In this document: positions 18,055 to 28,118 of the stretch, in pieces
Layout of the letters: each line of letters starts with the position of its first letter
Position numbering within the stretch: position 1 is the first letter of the stretch
DNA from: Rosenbergiella australiborealis
GTDB lineage: Bacteria; Pseudomonadota; Gammaproteobacteria; Enterobacterales; Enterobacteriaceae
Assembly (NCBI RefSeq): GCF_018494035.1
Contig: NZ_JABBFO010000004.1
Coordinates: 124,001-188,000 of the forward strand
Direction: 5' to 3'
Length of the DNA: 64,000 bases
Position numbers and translations under genes: made by a program
Notes under the pieces: model-generated
Seen by the model: the letters and a program-made list of their open reading frames with translations, nothing else
Database searches by the model: none
What the model was told of the DNA's origin: nothing

Positions 18055-19098
18055 ATGCAAAGTTTCGACCTGCTTAATCATCCACATCGCCGCTTCAATG
18101 CGTTGACAGGAGAATGGGTTTTAGTTTCTCCGCATCGCGCTAAACGTCCTTGGCAAGGGGCTGAAGAAATCATTGATCACCAGCAACTTCCTGAGCACGA
18201 TCCTGAGTGTTATCTTTGCCCTGGAAATCCGCGTATCAACGGCGAACAGAATCCCCACTATAGTGAGCCATTTGTCTTTACGAATGATTTTTCTGCACTT
18301 TTACCCGATACACCTCATGCTATTAAAAATGGTGATCCCCTCTTTCGCGTTGAGAGCGCACAAGGCGTTAGCCGTGTTATTTGTTTTTCACCTGATCATA
18401 GTAAAACCTTACCCCAGTTAAGTCTTAATGCTATTCGTGCGGTGATTAACGTCTGGCAACAGCAACTCAACGAGTTGGGAAAACGTTATCCCTGGGTACA
18501 GATTTTCGAGAATAAAGGGGCGGCAATGGGCTGCTCAAATCCTCACCCTCATGGCCAAGTCTGGGCGAATAGTTTTATTCCTAATGAAGTCATGAATGAA
18601 GATCACCAACAACTCGACTATTACAATAAAACTCACTCTCCGTTACTGTGGGATTACGTTCACAAGGAATTGGCTCAACAAACCCGCATAGTGATCGAGA
18701 CTCAATACTGGGTTGCCCTCGTTCCTTGGTGGGCAGTATGGCCGTTTGAAACATTATTAATTCCCAAAGAAAAAATTATGCGATTAACCGAACTCAACGC
18801 TGAACAGCGCGATGATTTAGCTAACGCATTAAAAAAATTGACCTGCCGCTATGATAATCTTTTTCAATGTTCATTCCCTTACTCTATGGGGTGGCATGGC
18901 GCGCCTTTCGTTGAAGGTAATACCGAACACTGGCAGCTGCATGCCCATTTTTACCCGCCACTACTGCGCTCAGCGACAGTACGTAAATTTATGGTCGGTT
19001 ATGAAATGCTCGCTGAAGGCCAACGTGATTTAACGCCAGAGCAAGCGGCAGAACGCCTACGTGCAGTCAGTGACTATCATTATCGGGAACAGAAATGA
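18055..19098 (+). CDS. galT: Galactose-1-phosphate uridylyltransferase GalT
   Basis: Leloir pathway enzyme exchanging UMP between UDP-glucose and galactose-1-phosphate. The 347-aa protein has [25 protein letters not shown] at the N-terminus, zinc-ligand CYLCPGN, and the catalytic HPHGQVW triad region (His-Pro-His) with [10 protein letters not shown] near residue 165. The C-terminal [28 protein letters not shown] is also typical. It is first in galTKM here; galE, which leads the operon in E. coli, is absent. Confidence 0.97.
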   Translation: MQSFDLLNHPHRRFNALTGEWVLVSPHRAKRPWQGAEEIIDHQQLPEHDPECYLCPGNPRINGEQNPHYSEPFVFTNDFSALLPDTPHAIKNGDPLFRVESAQGVSRVICFSPDHSKTLPQLSLNAIRAVINVWQQQLNELGKRYPWVQIFENKGAAMGCSNPHPHGQVWANSFIPNEVMNEDHQQLDYYNKTHSPLLWDYVHKELAQQTRIVIETQYWVALVPWWAVWPFETLLIPKEKIMRLTELNAEQRDDLANALKKLTCRYDNLFQCSFPYSMGWHGAPFVEGNTEHWQLHAHFYPPLLRSATVRKFMVGYEMLAEGQRDLTPEQAAERLRAVSDYHYREQK

Positions 19099-20252
19099 TG
19101 ACCATAGAACTCAAACAACGCTGTAACACACACTTTACTCAGCATTTTGGTTATGCACCGACAGATACTTTTCAAGCTCCTGGGCGCGTCAACCTTATCG
19201 GTGAACATACCGATTACAACCAAGGTTTTGTATTGCCTTGTGCCATTAATTACCAAACAGTCATCAGTTGTGCGAAACGTGAAGATGCAATTATCCGCGT
19301 TGTTGCGGTTGATTACGAAGAGCAAACCGATGAGTTTTCGTGCTTAGAGCCGATTGTCGCCCATCCCTCAATGATGTGGGCAAACTATGTACGTGGAGTG
19401 GTCAAGCATTTGCGCCAACATAACGACCAGTTCGGGGGTATGGATATGGTGATCAGCGGCAACGTTCCCCAAGGTGCGGGCTTAAGTTCCTCAGCGTCAT
19501 TAGAGGTCGCGATCGGTACCGCCATCCAACAGTTATGGAAACTTGCACTAACCCCCGCTGAGATCGCTTTAATGGGTCAAGCGGCGGAGAATCACTTTGT
19601 TGGCTGTAACTGTGGCATCATGGATCAGATGATTTCTGCACTAGGTCAGAACGATCACGCATTATTACTCGATTGCCGTACCCTTGAAACACAATCTGTC
19701 GCCATGCCAAAGGATATGGCTGTACTCATTGTTAACTCTAACTTTCGCCGTACTTTAGTCGGTAGCGAATACAACACGCGCCGAGAACAGTGTCAGCAAG
19801 GGGCTGCATTTTTCGGTAAAACCGCATTACGAGACGTCTCTTTGCAAGAATTTTCTGCACGTCAGAACGAGATGGATCCTATCGTTGCAAAACGAGTACG
19901 CCATATTCTTACCGAAAATCAACGCACACTCGATGCCACTCAAGCCTTAGCGATGGGTGACTTACAGCGTATGGGCGAATTAATGGCGGAGTCCCATCGT
20001 TCGATGCGCGATGATTTTGAGATAACTGTCCCACAAGTTGATCAATTGGTTGAATTATTACAACAGGCTATCGGTCAACACGGTGGTGCAAGGATGACTG
20101 GCGGGGGCTTTGGAGGCTGTGTAGTGGCGCTCTTCGCCGCTGAGCGTGTCTCACAGATTAAAGCCGCTATGGCTAATAGCTATCATGCCATCACGGGCAT
20201 ACAAGAGACCTATTATTTATGCCGTGCCTCACAGGGGGCCAGCCAATGCTAG
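19095..20252 (+). CDS. galK: Galactokinase GalK
   Basis: GHMP-family kinase phosphorylating galactose at C1. The 385-aa protein has the galactokinase signature [19 protein letters not shown] (near residue 30), the ATP-binding [29 protein letters not shown] with the catalytic Asp, and [13 protein letters not shown] near the C-terminus. ATG 19095 overlaps the galT stop in ATGA; the next ATG at 19098 also overlaps, so translation is coupled either way. Confidence 0.97.
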   Translation: MMTIELKQRCNTHFTQHFGYAPTDTFQAPGRVNLIGEHTDYNQGFVLPCAINYQTVISCAKREDAIIRVVAVDYEEQTDEFSCLEPIVAHPSMMWANYVRGVVKHLRQHNDQFGGMDMVISGNVPQGAGLSSSASLEVAIGTAIQQLWKLALTPAEIALMGQAAENHFVGCNCGIMDQMISALGQNDHALLLDCRTLETQSVAMPKDMAVLIVNSNFRRTLVGSEYNTRREQCQQGAAFFGKTALRDVSLQEFSARQNEMDPIVAKRVRHILTENQRTLDATQALAMGDLQRMGELMAESHRSMRDDFEITVPQVDQLVELLQQAIGQHGGARMTGGGFGGCVVALFAAERVSQIKAAMANSYHAITGIQETYYLCRASQGASQC

Positions 20253-21265
20253 CTACAAAAACCCTTGCCCCAGATGGTCGCCCCTGGAAAATATCGACAC
20301 TTCGTAATGCACAAGGCATGACGGTACGCTTTATGGATTGGGGAGCAACCTGGATTAGCGCTCAGATTCCACTTGCCGATGGGACACTGCGTGAGGCACT
20401 CCTTAGCTGTGGTACCCCTGAGCGTTACTTACAACAGTCAGCTTATATGGGCGCAACAGTAGGTCGCTACGCTAACCGGATCCGACAGGCTTATTTGATG
20501 CGTGTGTCTCGTTCAGTCACCCCTAATCAAGGATCACATCAATTACATGGTGGGCCGGAAGGTTTTAGTCACCGTCGTTGGGAACTGCTCAATGAGGGCT
20601 CTGATACACTTACCTACCAATTACATTCTGCTGATAACGATCAAGGTTTTCCAGGCAACCTTGATCTGCAACTGACCATTAGTCTCAACGATGCTAACCG
20701 AGTTGATTTCTGCTTTACCGCCAAAAGCGATACACTCACCCCGCTCTCTTTGACCAATCATGCTTATTTTAATCTTGATGCTGATCAGCAAGATGTTCGA
20801 CAACATCAATTGACGGTCTATAGCGAAGCTTTTCAACCGGTAGATCCCCAAGGTTTACCTGACGGTAAATGCCTTGCTGTCGCAGGAACGAGTTTTGATT
20901 TTCGTCATCCAAAAACGCTTGCAAAAGATTTTCTTTCAGACCCATTTCAACAGGCGGTAGGCGGCTATGATCATGCTTTTATTATTGATAAGCCCCTTAC
21001 TGAAAGACCGATTGCAATTCTACTCGCTGCTGATGGACAATTACAATTATCATTATTTAGTCGTGAACCTGCGTTGCAGGTTTATAGCGGTAATTACCTC
21101 GCAGGAACGCCATCGAGTACGGGTGAGTACCGTAATTATCAAGGGATTGCCTTAGAGCCCGGTTATCTTCCGGATGCTGTCAATGCAAATCCCCCAGCAG
21201 GATGTTGGTTATCCCCGGACGAGGTTCGTCAGATCAAATTGGGGTATCAATTTACCATTGCATAA
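20246..21265 (+). CDS. galM: Aldose 1-epimerase (galactose mutarotase) GalM
   Basis: Interconverts alpha and beta anomers of galactose so that GalK receives its alpha substrate. From ATG 20246 the protein is 339 aa. Visible motifs: [39 protein letters not shown] with a catalytic His, [11 protein letters not shown] with the second His, and [14 protein letters not shown] with the catalytic Glu. The ATG overlaps the galK stop by 7 bp and follows AGGGGG, so I preferred it to the in-frame upstream start at 20219. Confidence 0.94.
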   Translation: MLATKTLAPDGRPWKISTLRNAQGMTVRFMDWGATWISAQIPLADGTLREALLSCGTPERYLQQSAYMGATVGRYANRIRQAYLMRVSRSVTPNQGSHQLHGGPEGFSHRRWELLNEGSDTLTYQLHSADNDQGFPGNLDLQLTISLNDANRVDFCFTAKSDTLTPLSLTNHAYFNLDADQQDVRQHQLTVYSEAFQPVDPQGLPDGKCLAVAGTSFDFRHPKTLAKDFLSDPFQQAVGGYDHAFIIDKPLTERPIAILLAADGQLQLSLFSREPALQVYSGNYLAGTPSSTGEYRNYQGIALEPGYLPDAVNANPPAGCWLSPDEVRQIKLGYQFTIA

Positions 21266-21403
21266 AAAGTCGTCGCAAAGTGCGGGGAAGGCTTACACGA
21301 TGTGTCCTTTTCCGCTATGGTAGTGGCAGTAGTGTCTTGACCGAGATATTTTGCGGTAAGAAAAATTTACACGTGAATGATTAAACATTGAAGGAGCTTT
21401 ACG

Positions 21404-22156
21404 ATGGCAGTAACTAAGCTTGTACTGGTCCGCCACGGCGAAAGCCAGTGGAACCAAGAAAACCGCTTCACCGGTTGGTATGACGTCGACCTTTCTGAAA
21501 AAGGACGTGGAGAAGCGCAAGCTGCAGGCAAACTTCTCAAGAAAGAGGGGTTCTCTTTTGACTTCGCTTATACTTCTGTTCTACAGCGTGCCATTCATAC
21601 CCTGTGGTCCGTGCTAGATGAACTTGATCAAGCATGGCTACCTGTCGAAAAGAGCTGGCGATTGAATGAACGTCACTACGGTGCACTGCAAGGCCTGAAT
21701 AAAGCAGAGACGGCTGAAAAATACGGTGACGAACAAGTGAAACAATGGCGTCGCGGTTTCGCCGTTACCCCTCCTGAGCTTGAGCGTTCAGATGAGCGTT
21801 TCCCTGGCCATGACCCACGTTATGCTTCACTGAGCGCAGAAGAGCTTCCAGTTACTGAGAGCTTAGCAACTACGATTGAGCGCGTAATCCCTTATTGGAA
21901 TGAAACCATTTTGCCACGCATCAAGAGTGGTGAAAAAGTGATTATTGCTGCACACGGTAACTCTTTACGTGCATTGGTCAAATACCTTGAAGGTCTTTCA
22001 GAAGATGAAATTCTAGAACTGAATATTCCTACGGGTGTACCGTTAGTTTATGAATTCGATGAGAACTTCAAACCATTGAAACGCTATTACTTAGGCGATG
22101 CAGACGAAGTGGCTGCACGCGCAGCAGCAGTTGCGAACCAAGGTAAAGCCAAATAA
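21404..22156 (+). CDS. gpmA: 2,3-bisphosphoglycerate-dependent phosphoglycerate mutase GpmA
   Basis: Glycolytic interconversion of 3- and 2-phosphoglycerate. The 250-aa protein, the same length as in E. coli, starts [17 protein letters not shown] with the phosphorylated His11, then [24 protein letters not shown] and [18 protein letters not shown] with the second catalytic His. A strong AAGGAG precedes the ATG, in keeping with high expression. It stands alone between galM and a strong terminator. Confidence 0.97.
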   Translation: MAVTKLVLVRHGESQWNQENRFTGWYDVDLSEKGRGEAQAAGKLLKKEGFSFDFAYTSVLQRAIHTLWSVLDELDQAWLPVEKSWRLNERHYGALQGLNKAETAEKYGDEQVKQWRRGFAVTPPELERSDERFPGHDPRYASLSAEELPVTESLATTIERVIPYWNETILPRIKSGEKVIIAAHGNSLRALVKYLEGLSEDEILELNIPTGVPLVYEFDENFKPLKRYYLGDADEVAARAAAVANQGKAK

Positions 22157-22163
22157 TATTTAA

Positions 22164-22187
22164 GGCCGGATAATCCGGCCTTTTTTT
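22164..22187 (+). terminator. Intrinsic terminator of gpmA
   Basis: GGCCGGA (22164-22170), loop TAA, TCCGGCC (22174-22180), then seven T. A classic Rho-independent terminator 7 bp after the gpmA stop. The A-run on the other strand lies inside the end of aroG, so it serves gpmA best. Confidence 0.92.
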
Positions 22188-23241
22188 ATGCCTGACGGCG
22201 ATGTCTCACGGCTTCTGCCAACTGGTGTAGCACTTGTTCAGTGGCTGCCCACCCAATACAAGCATCTGTAACACTCTGGCCATAGGTAAGCGGCTTACCG
22301 CTGTCTAGACTTTGGCTACCCTCAACCAGATGACTTTCAATCATCACACCCATAATCGCATTATCTCCGCGCGAGATCTGTGTCGCGACATCGTTGGCCA
22401 CATCTAGCTGCTTTTGATACTGCTTAGAACTGTTAGCATGGCTGAAATCTATCATCACCTGTGGGGTAAGACCGGCCTGTATTAATCCGTTTTTCACCGC
22501 TGCAACATCTTCAGCACTATAGTTAGGCTGTTTACCGCCACGCAAAATGATATGGCAGTCTTGATTCCCTGCCGTTTCAACAATTGCCGAATGCCCGTAC
22601 TTGGTCACAGATAAAAAACAATGGCCAGCTGACGCCGCATTAATGGCATCAATCGCCACTTTAATAGTGCCATCTGTACCATTTTTAAATCCGACAGGAC
22701 ATGAAAGACCGGATGCTAACTCACGGTGCACTTGAGACTCTGTCGTCCGCGCGCCAATCGCTCCCCAACTCATTAAATCGGCGAGATATTGTGGCGTGAT
22801 CATATCGAGAAACTCACCCGCGGTAGGAAGGCCTAGATCATTAATGTCGAGCAATAGTTTACGCCCTAAACGGAGCCCTTGATTAATATCAAAACTGCCA
22901 TCCATATAAGGATCATTAATTAACCCTTTCCAACCGACTGTTGTGCGTGGCTTTTCAAAGTACACCCGCATCACTATTTCCAAATCTGCTTTTAACGTCT
23001 CGCGAACCTTTAGCAAACGCTGTGCATATTCCATCGCGGCTGCGGTGTCATGAATTGAACAGGGTCCAATCACAACCAGTAAGCGATCATCTTGCTGCTG
23101 TAATACTTGCTGAATTGCCCGGCGACTCTTCGCAACGGTTTCTGCTGCGCGATCTGTCGCCGGGAATTTTTCAAGTAGTGCCACTGGGGGTAAGAGTTCT
23201 TTAATTTCTTTAATCCGTAAATCGTCGTTTTTATAGCTCAT
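22186..23241 (-). CDS. aroG: DAHP synthase AroG
   Basis: First step of aromatic amino acid synthesis: phosphoenolpyruvate plus erythrose 4-phosphate to DAHP. The 351-aa type I enzyme aligns best with the phenylalanine-sensitive AroG isozyme, from the N-terminal DLRIKEIKELLPPVALLEKFPAT onward. Active-site segments include VVIGPCSIHD, RVYFEKPRTTVGWKGL, WGAIGARTTESQ, GFKNGTDG and MIDFSHANSSK. A single TGTAAA half-site upstream could belong to a TyrR box, but the other half is poor. Confidence 0.96.
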   Translation of the reverse strand: MSYKNDDLRIKEIKELLPPVALLEKFPATDRAAETVAKSRRAIQQVLQQQDDRLLVVIGPCSIHDTAAAMEYAQRLLKVRETLKADLEIVMRVYFEKPRTTVGWKGLINDPYMDGSFDINQGLRLGRKLLLDINDLGLPTAGEFLDMITPQYLADLMSWGAIGARTTESQVHRELASGLSCPVGFKNGTDGTIKVAIDAINAASAGHCFLSVTKYGHSAIVETAGNQDCHIILRGGKQPNYSAEDVAAVKNGLIQAGLTPQVMIDFSHANSSKQYQKQLDVANDVATQISRGDNAIMGVMIESHLVEGSQSLDSGKPLTYGQSVTDACIGWAATEQVLHQLAEAVRHRRQA

Positions 23242-23360
23242 TATTATTCCATCACGATAAGTGTGCCGTAATCCTGAGGATACTCTAACGCGCCTCTCTA
23301 AAACTGCAAACCCCCTTTGACACTTTTACATTCAACCTGATGATAAAAAGGATAAGCCCC

Positions 23361-24056
23361 CTAAGACGCGGCTTTTTGTGCCCATAAACGAACACCATTA
23401 ATGGCGATAAAAGTCAAAATAATGTACTCAATCGACATCGCGTAAACGCCTTGTAAAGTAAAAATCGCGACACTGATCAGATTAATAATTACCCACAGGA
23501 TCCAGTTTTCAACCCATTTACGCGTCATTAAAATCATAGCCACGACCGAGAGAACCGTCATACAAGCGTCCCAGAATGGGTAAGCATCGGGTTGAAGCAC
23601 CGGGAGCTGCGCCTGTAAACCCAATTCGTTCAGTAATGTCACAGTAAGTCGCGCAAAAGCACCAAATATCGTATCGATATAAATGGTCATCACGAGGATA
23701 GCAACGGCTGATGCCATTCCCCAAATCCAGCGTAAACGCGCGGGTAGCCAACGAATTTGAAGCTCAACCTGCTGCGAAGGAGTTTGTCTTGTCCATGCAT
23801 ACCAGCCATAAATATTCGCAAGAATAAAGAAAATTTGTAGTAACAAACTTGAGTAAAGTTGTATTTGGTAAAAAATTACAGCGAACAAGGCAACGTTAAT
23901 GATCCCAAAAAAATAATTAATTACCTTTTCTTTACTTGCCCACCAAATACACAGCAATCCACATATTGTTCCGACGGCTTCTATCCACGACAGATCGTAA
24001 CCTTGTTTACCGAGTGGAATATGGACAAGCAACGTATTAATACTGAAAAAGTTCAT
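23361..24056 (-). CDS. pnuC: Nicotinamide riboside transporter PnuC
   Basis: Inner-membrane facilitator that takes up nicotinamide riboside for NAD synthesis, driven by phosphorylation inside the cell by NadR. The 231-aa protein has about seven hydrophobic helices and the family landmarks WIEAVGTICGLLCIWWASKEKVINYFFGIINV and YGWYAWTR near the middle (SWxxWTR-like substrate region), plus WVIINLISVAIFTLQG. In E. coli pnuC follows nadA; nadA is not here. AGAGG precedes the ATG and a NadR operator lies just upstream. Confidence 0.93.
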   Translation of the reverse strand: MNFFSINTLLVHIPLGKQGYDLSWIEAVGTICGLLCIWWASKEKVINYFFGIINVALFAVIFYQIQLYSSLLLQIFFILANIYGWYAWTRQTPSQQVELQIRWLPARLRWIWGMASAVAILVMTIYIDTIFGAFARLTVTLLNELGLQAQLPVLQPDAYPFWDACMTVLSVVAMILMTRKWVENWILWVIINLISVAIFTLQGVYAMSIEYIILTFIAINGVRLWAQKAAS

Positions 24057-24068
24057 AAGAAAATCCTC

Positions 24069-24086
24069 TGTTTAGTATACTAAACA
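24069..24086 (-). promoter_or_regulatory. NadR operator of pnuC
   Basis: TGTTTAGTATACTAAACA is a perfect 18-bp palindrome matching the NadR box TGTTTA-N6-TAAACA. It sits 13-30 bp upstream of the pnuC start, so bound NadR would block transcription or its start when NAD is high. Confidence 0.88.
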
Positions 24087-24286
24087 AGATACTGGCTTTT
24101 TTGTATTTTGTCTCGATTAAAATGCGGTTATTACACTATACCGCCAAAAAATCTCTGCAAGACAAAGTGGGTATTCTGTCCAACGCTTTCTACACTTAGT
24201 TTTATGAGTCAATATCACTGCGGAGCGTAGCTATCAAAATTATAGGAAAGTTTTTACTTGTATACGGTATTGTTAGCCTCACTGCG

Positions 24287-24994
24287 TTGCTTTGCAGCGA
24301 AATAACCGGTAACTCGGCATCTCATTCAGTGACAACGAATCACTGGTCACAGACGCGTCGTGATTCTGCTCATCTCCTCGATGATCCCAATCAGGTCATT
24401 CATACTGCAATCGTTGCCGTATTTGCAGCAAAAACATATGGATGGCGAGGACGATTTGCCGTTCACACTTGGTTGGTATTTAAACGGGCTGGTGATGATC
24501 ACTACACTCGCTATGAGGTGGTCGGATGGGGTCCTGACGCCGTGATCAGACGAAATTATGCTATTGCGGACGGCTATTGGTTTGGCGCAAGGCCTCATCT
24601 CTTAGTTGAATATCGAGGTGCTACCGCCGAAGCGATGATTGGCCAGCTGAACGCTGCCGTTAACAGCTACCCCTACCCGCATACTTATCGTGCTTGGCCC
24701 GGACCTAATAGTAATACGTTTATTGCACATATCGCCCGTGAAGTCCCACAACTTTCCCTGAATATGCCCGCTAACGCGATAGGCAAAGATTATCGTCCCT
24801 TACGTGATCCCATTGGTCGTCCACCTTCAGGAAGCGGCTTTCAATTTTCATTGCTAGGAGTATTGGGGGTGAATATTGGCAGGCAAGAAGGACTTGAGAT
24901 GAACCTCCTGGGTGTTGATTTAGGGATAAACTTTTTTCCTTTACAATTGAGACTGCCTTTCATGGGTAATATCCCGACACAACGACAGCTATAA
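24287..24994 (+). CDS. DUF3750-family membrane-anchored protein
   Basis: Conserved protein of unknown function (DUF3750). The body has AVFAAKTYGWRGRFAVHTWLVFKR, VVGWG, YPYPHTYRAWPGPNSNTFIAHIAREVPQL and a C-terminal glycine-rich segment GFQFSLLGVLGVNIG, as I recall for the family. The only standard start codon is TTG 24287, with no ribosome site and a truncated hydrophobic N-terminus. The frame stays open upstream to 24200; an ATC at 24233, 7 bp after GGAG, would give IKIIGKFLLVYGIVSLTALL, a normal membrane anchor. Either a rare ATC start is used or an ATG has been lost. Confidence 0.75.
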   Translation: MLCSEITGNSASHSVTTNHWSQTRRDSAHLLDDPNQVIHTAIVAVFAAKTYGWRGRFAVHTWLVFKRAGDDHYTRYEVVGWGPDAVIRRNYAIADGYWFGARPHLLVEYRGATAEAMIGQLNAAVNSYPYPHTYRAWPGPNSNTFIAHIAREVPQLSLNMPANAIGKDYRPLRDPIGRPPSGSGFQFSLLGVLGVNIGRQEGLEMNLLGVDLGINFFPLQLRLPFMGNIPTQRQL

Positions 24995-25024
24995 CCGTGA
25001 TGGCTAATCGTGGGAAATCACCAT

Positions 25025-25058
25025 AAAAAAAGCCACACTAGTCAGGACTAATGTGGCT
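25025..25058 (-). terminator. Terminator of the tRNA-Lys gene
   Basis: On the minus strand a stem GCCACA...TGTGGC (25057-25052 with 25037-25032), extended by TTAGTC/GACTAG pairs, is followed by seven T (25031-25025). It lies about 33 bp beyond the tRNA 3' end. Confidence 0.85.
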
Positions 25059-25090
25059 TATACAAGAGGAAAAATCCTCAAGTCAATATT

Positions 25091-25166
25091 TGGTGGGTCG
25101 TGCAGGATTCGAACCTGCGACCAATTGATTAAAAGTCAACTGCTCTACCAACTGAGCTAACGACCC
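25091..25166 (-). tRNA. tRNA-Lys (anticodon TTT)
   Basis: A complete 76-nt tRNA with encoded CCA. The acceptor stem pairs GGGTCGT with ACGACCC, the D-arm GCTC-AGTTGGTA-GAGC, anticodon loop CTTTTAA with anticodon TTT, and TTCGAATC T-loop are all present. It decodes AAA/AAG. E. coli has a seven-gene Lys/Val tRNA cluster at this place after cpoB; only one gene is found here. Confidence 0.97.
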
Positions 25167-25332
25167 GATTTTCCTTGCCAAAATCACTGTTTAAGTTTGT
25201 CTTGGCAACGGCGGCATATATTACTGATTTACCGAGACAGCGCAACCATTAATTAAAAATAAATGACTGATTGCTTACCTTTACAGCGACACGGACACTA
25301 TTCAGTCAGAAATAGCTGAAAAAATCTTACTA

Positions 25333-26121
25333 TTATTCAGCTAATGCTTTTTGAGCCGCTTTCGCCGATGGGGTATTCGGGTAAAGCTGGATCACTTGTT
25401 GCCATACCGCTTTTGCTTTATCAAGCTGGTTTTTATCCTTCATGATGACACCAATTTTAAGCAACGCTTCCGCTGATTTTGGTGACTTCGGATAATTTTT
25501 CACCACTGTTGCAAAATAATAGGCCGCATCATCTTTCTGACCCTTATTGTAATACAACTGCCCTAACCAAAAATTAGCATTGGGTTGATACGTGGAGTCT
25601 GGATATTTTTTCACCCAAGCCTGTAATGCCACCATCGCATCATCCGGCTTATTTTGCTTTAACACTAAATCGACAGCGGCATTATAATCTTTATTCACAT
25701 CGCCGGTTTGCGTTCCAACCTGCCCGGCTGACGACGTGTCAGGGGTAGAAGTCGAGGCTGCTGCAGCTTGACTATTATCCGCACCATTGGCAGCAGAAGT
25801 TGCTGCTGAGTTGCTGCTTAGCGTATCGATTTGTTGATAAAGTTGTTTCTGACGATCAACCACTTGATTTAGTTGATACGTATTTTGTTGGATCTCGCCA
25901 CGCAATGAATCGATATCATTTTGTGTATCACTCAACTGTTGTTGCAGTTGCTGTAAAAGTTGAGATTGTGCGTTGGAAATTCGTTCGAGGGTGGTGACAC
26001 GGTCTTCGGTTGAGCCCGAGCCAGCGCTACTGATTGACGCCTGGGCATGAGCGGCCGGAACGGCCGCTACGCCAATCAGTAACGACAGACCCAATGCATG
26101 AAGTCTGAAGTTACTAATCAT
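25333..26121 (-). CDS. cpoB: Cell division coordinator CpoB (YbgF)
   Basis: Periplasmic protein that links the Tol machine to PBP1B-LpoB and coordinates outer membrane constriction with septal peptidoglycan synthesis. The 262-aa protein has a signal peptide cleaved after AHAQA (about residue 27), an N-terminal coiled coil (residues 40-95, many Gln and Leu: LLQQLQQQLSDTQNDIDSLRGEI), a Ser/Ala-rich linker, and C-terminal TPR repeats (YNAAVDLVLKQNKPDDAMVALQAWVKKYP onward). Last gene of the tol-pal cluster, as in E. coli. Confidence 0.94.
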   Translation of the reverse strand: MISNFRLHALGLSLLIGVAAVPAAHAQASISSAGSGSTEDRVTTLERISNAQSQLLQQLQQQLSDTQNDIDSLRGEIQQNTYQLNQVVDRQKQLYQQIDTLSSNSAATSAANGADNSQAAAASTSTPDTSSAGQVGTQTGDVNKDYNAAVDLVLKQNKPDDAMVALQAWVKKYPDSTYQPNANFWLGQLYYNKGQKDDAAYYFATVVKNYPKSPKSAEALLKIGVIMKDKNQLDKAKAVWQQVIQLYPNTPSAKAAQKALAE

Positions 26122-26130
26122 AGTTTTCTC

Positions 26131-26661
26131 TTAGTATACCAATACAGCACGACGGTTTTTCGCCCATGCAGCTTGGTCGTGACCAAGAACTGCTGGTTTT
26201 TCTTTACCGTAAGAGACGATAGACATTTGGTCTTGACCTACGCCTTTACCTTGTAAATACATTTTGACCGCGTTAGCACGACGTTCGCCCAGGGCGATGT
26301 TGTATTCCGGCGTACCGCGCTCATCCGCGTGACCTTCGATAGTCACTTTGTAAGATGGGTTGCTACGTAAGAAGTTAGCGTGTTGATCTAACATTTGTGC
26401 GAACTCAGGCAGAATGTCGTACTTATCCAGACCAAAGTAAACGATATTGTTTTGTTGTAACTGCTGCATCTGCTGACGAGCTTGCTCATCAGAAGACATA
26501 TTGCCATTACTACCATTGCCCGACATGCCGTTACCGTAAGCACTATCAGCACCTGTGGTAGAGCCTGATTGGTCATTGTTGTTCTTATGAGAAGAACACG
26601 CAGCAACCGCCAACACTGGCAGGGCCAGCAGTAAACCTTTCAGCACTTTATTGAATTGCAT
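26131..26661 (-). CDS. pal: Peptidoglycan-associated lipoprotein Pal
   Basis: Outer-membrane lipoprotein that holds the membrane to peptidoglycan and is released by TolB during division. From ATG 26661 (MQFNKVLKG, as in E. coli, with AGGA upstream) it is 176 aa. A lipobox VAAC ends the signal peptide, followed by a Ser/Gly/Asn-rich linker and the OmpA-like domain with [28 protein letters not shown], which binds meso-diaminopimelate. The frame extends to 26688 but the upstream part has no signal-peptide character. Confidence 0.96.
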   Translation of the reverse strand: MQFNKVLKGLLLALPVLAVAACSSHKNNNDQSGSTTGADSAYGNGMSGNGSNGNMSSDEQARQQMQQLQQNNIVYFGLDKYDILPEFAQMLDQHANFLRSNPSYKVTIEGHADERGTPEYNIALGERRANAVKMYLQGKGVGQDQMSIVSYGKEKPAVLGHDQAAWAKNRRAVLVY

Positions 26662-26705
26662 TTCAAAAATCCTATTATAGTTTGCCATACATATTTACAC
26701 ATGCA

Positions 26706-28001
26706 TCACAGATACGGCGACCAGGCAGGAAATTTAACCTGTCCATCTGTCGTCGGAAGACGCGCTTTGAAACGCCCGTCGGTCGAAACCAACTGCAATA
26801 CGGAACCATAACCCTGAGTGGAGCTATAGATCACCATCGTGCCGTTAGGTGCTAGACTTGGCGTCTCATCCAGATAGGAGTTTGACAGTATTTGTACTGC
26901 TCCCGTCTCTAGATCTTGTCGAGCGATGTGTTGCGCACCATTTGCAGTGCTCACCATCACCATTGATTTACCATCGCTTGCTACATCTGCATCTTGGTTT
27001 TGACCACCTTGCCAAGTTATACGCGAAGATGCGCCACCGTTGATATTTAATTTATAAATTTGCGGTAAACCACCTTGGTCAGAGGTATACGCAATATTTT
27101 GACTATCTGGGAACCATGTTGGCTCCGTACTGTTATAACGGCCATTAGTTAACTGAGTAATCTGACCTGAAGAAAGATCCATAACATACAGATTGAGACT
27201 TCCGGTTTTAGACAGTGCAAAAGCAAGTTTAGTCCCGTCAGGGGAGAAAGCAGGTGCTCCATTATGACGAGGGAACGAGGCTATTTGACGGATGCTGCTG
27301 TTCGCTAAAGTTTGTACCACTAACGCTGAACGGCCGCTTTCAAAGGTTACATAAGCAACTTTGCTTCCATCTGGTGACCAAGCCGGCGACATAAGCGGCT
27401 CACTTGAACGATGCACAACAAACTGGTTATAACCATCATAATCAGAAACCCGTAACTCGTAAGGGAATTGACCACCATTAGTTTGTACCACATAAGCAAT
27501 ACGCGTACGGAAAGCCCCTTTAATCCCGGTCAGTTTTTGGAATACTTCATCACTTGCAGTATGGGCCGCATAGCGTAACCACTGCTTAGTGACTTTGTAT
27601 GAATTCTGAGCAAGAACAGTACCCGGGGCAGCAGCTGTATCGACAAGTTGATAACTGATTTGATAGCTGCCATCAGCATTACCTTTAACTTGCCCAACAA
27701 CCACAGCATCAATACCCAAAGCAGACCATGCCGCAGGCTGTACCTCTTGAGCACTCGCTGGTTGTTGAGGAAGACGGGAACGATCCAGCGGATTAAACTT
27801 TCCACTATTACGTAAGTCAGCCGCAACAATCCCGCCAATATCTTCAGGAGCAGCCCCTCCGCCACTCCATTGGAAAGGCACGACACCAATAGGACGAGCA
27901 GTGTTTACACCTTGCGTAATTTCAATATGCACCTCTGCTTGAGCGACAGCCGCCCAGACCAGCAGAAAAAAGCTTAACGTTATTCGTAATGCCTGTTTCA
28001 T
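26706..28001 (-). CDS. tolB: Tol-Pal system translocation protein TolB
   Basis: Periplasmic protein that binds Pal and TolA. The 431-aa product from ATG 28001 (MKQALRIT, preceded by GGGAGATGAA) has a signal peptide cleaved after AVAQA, then the mobile TolA box [10 protein letters not shown], an alpha/beta N-terminal domain, and a six-bladed WD40-like propeller with repeats such as [44 protein letters not shown]. Length is that of E. coli TolB. Confidence 0.96.
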   Translation of the reverse strand: MKQALRITLSFFLLVWAAVAQAEVHIEITQGVNTARPIGVVPFQWSGGGAAPEDIGGIVAADLRNSGKFNPLDRSRLPQQPASAQEVQPAAWSALGIDAVVVGQVKGNADGSYQISYQLVDTAAAPGTVLAQNSYKVTKQWLRYAAHTASDEVFQKLTGIKGAFRTRIAYVVQTNGGQFPYELRVSDYDGYNQFVVHRSSEPLMSPAWSPDGSKVAYVTFESGRSALVVQTLANSSIRQIASFPRHNGAPAFSPDGTKLAFALSKTGSLNLYVMDLSSGQITQLTNGRYNSTEPTWFPDSQNIAYTSDQGGLPQIYKLNINGGASSRITWQGGQNQDADVASDGKSMVMVSTANGAQHIARQDLETGAVQILSNSYLDETPSLAPNGTMVIYSSTQGYGSVLQLVSTDGRFKARLPTTDGQVKFPAWSPYL

Positions 28002-28118
28002 TTCATCTCCCATATCCGAACTATATAGCCCGTGATAAGTGGTTTCCTAATATCTGGAGAAATTGCGACTGCAATCCCTCCAGCGTTCCCTGTCACCACA
28101 GGTTGTACTACATCAAAC

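Noticed and set aside
23285-23345. Possible TyrR box upstream of aroG
   Set aside because: One TGTAAA half-site is present but the partner half-site does not match TTTACA.
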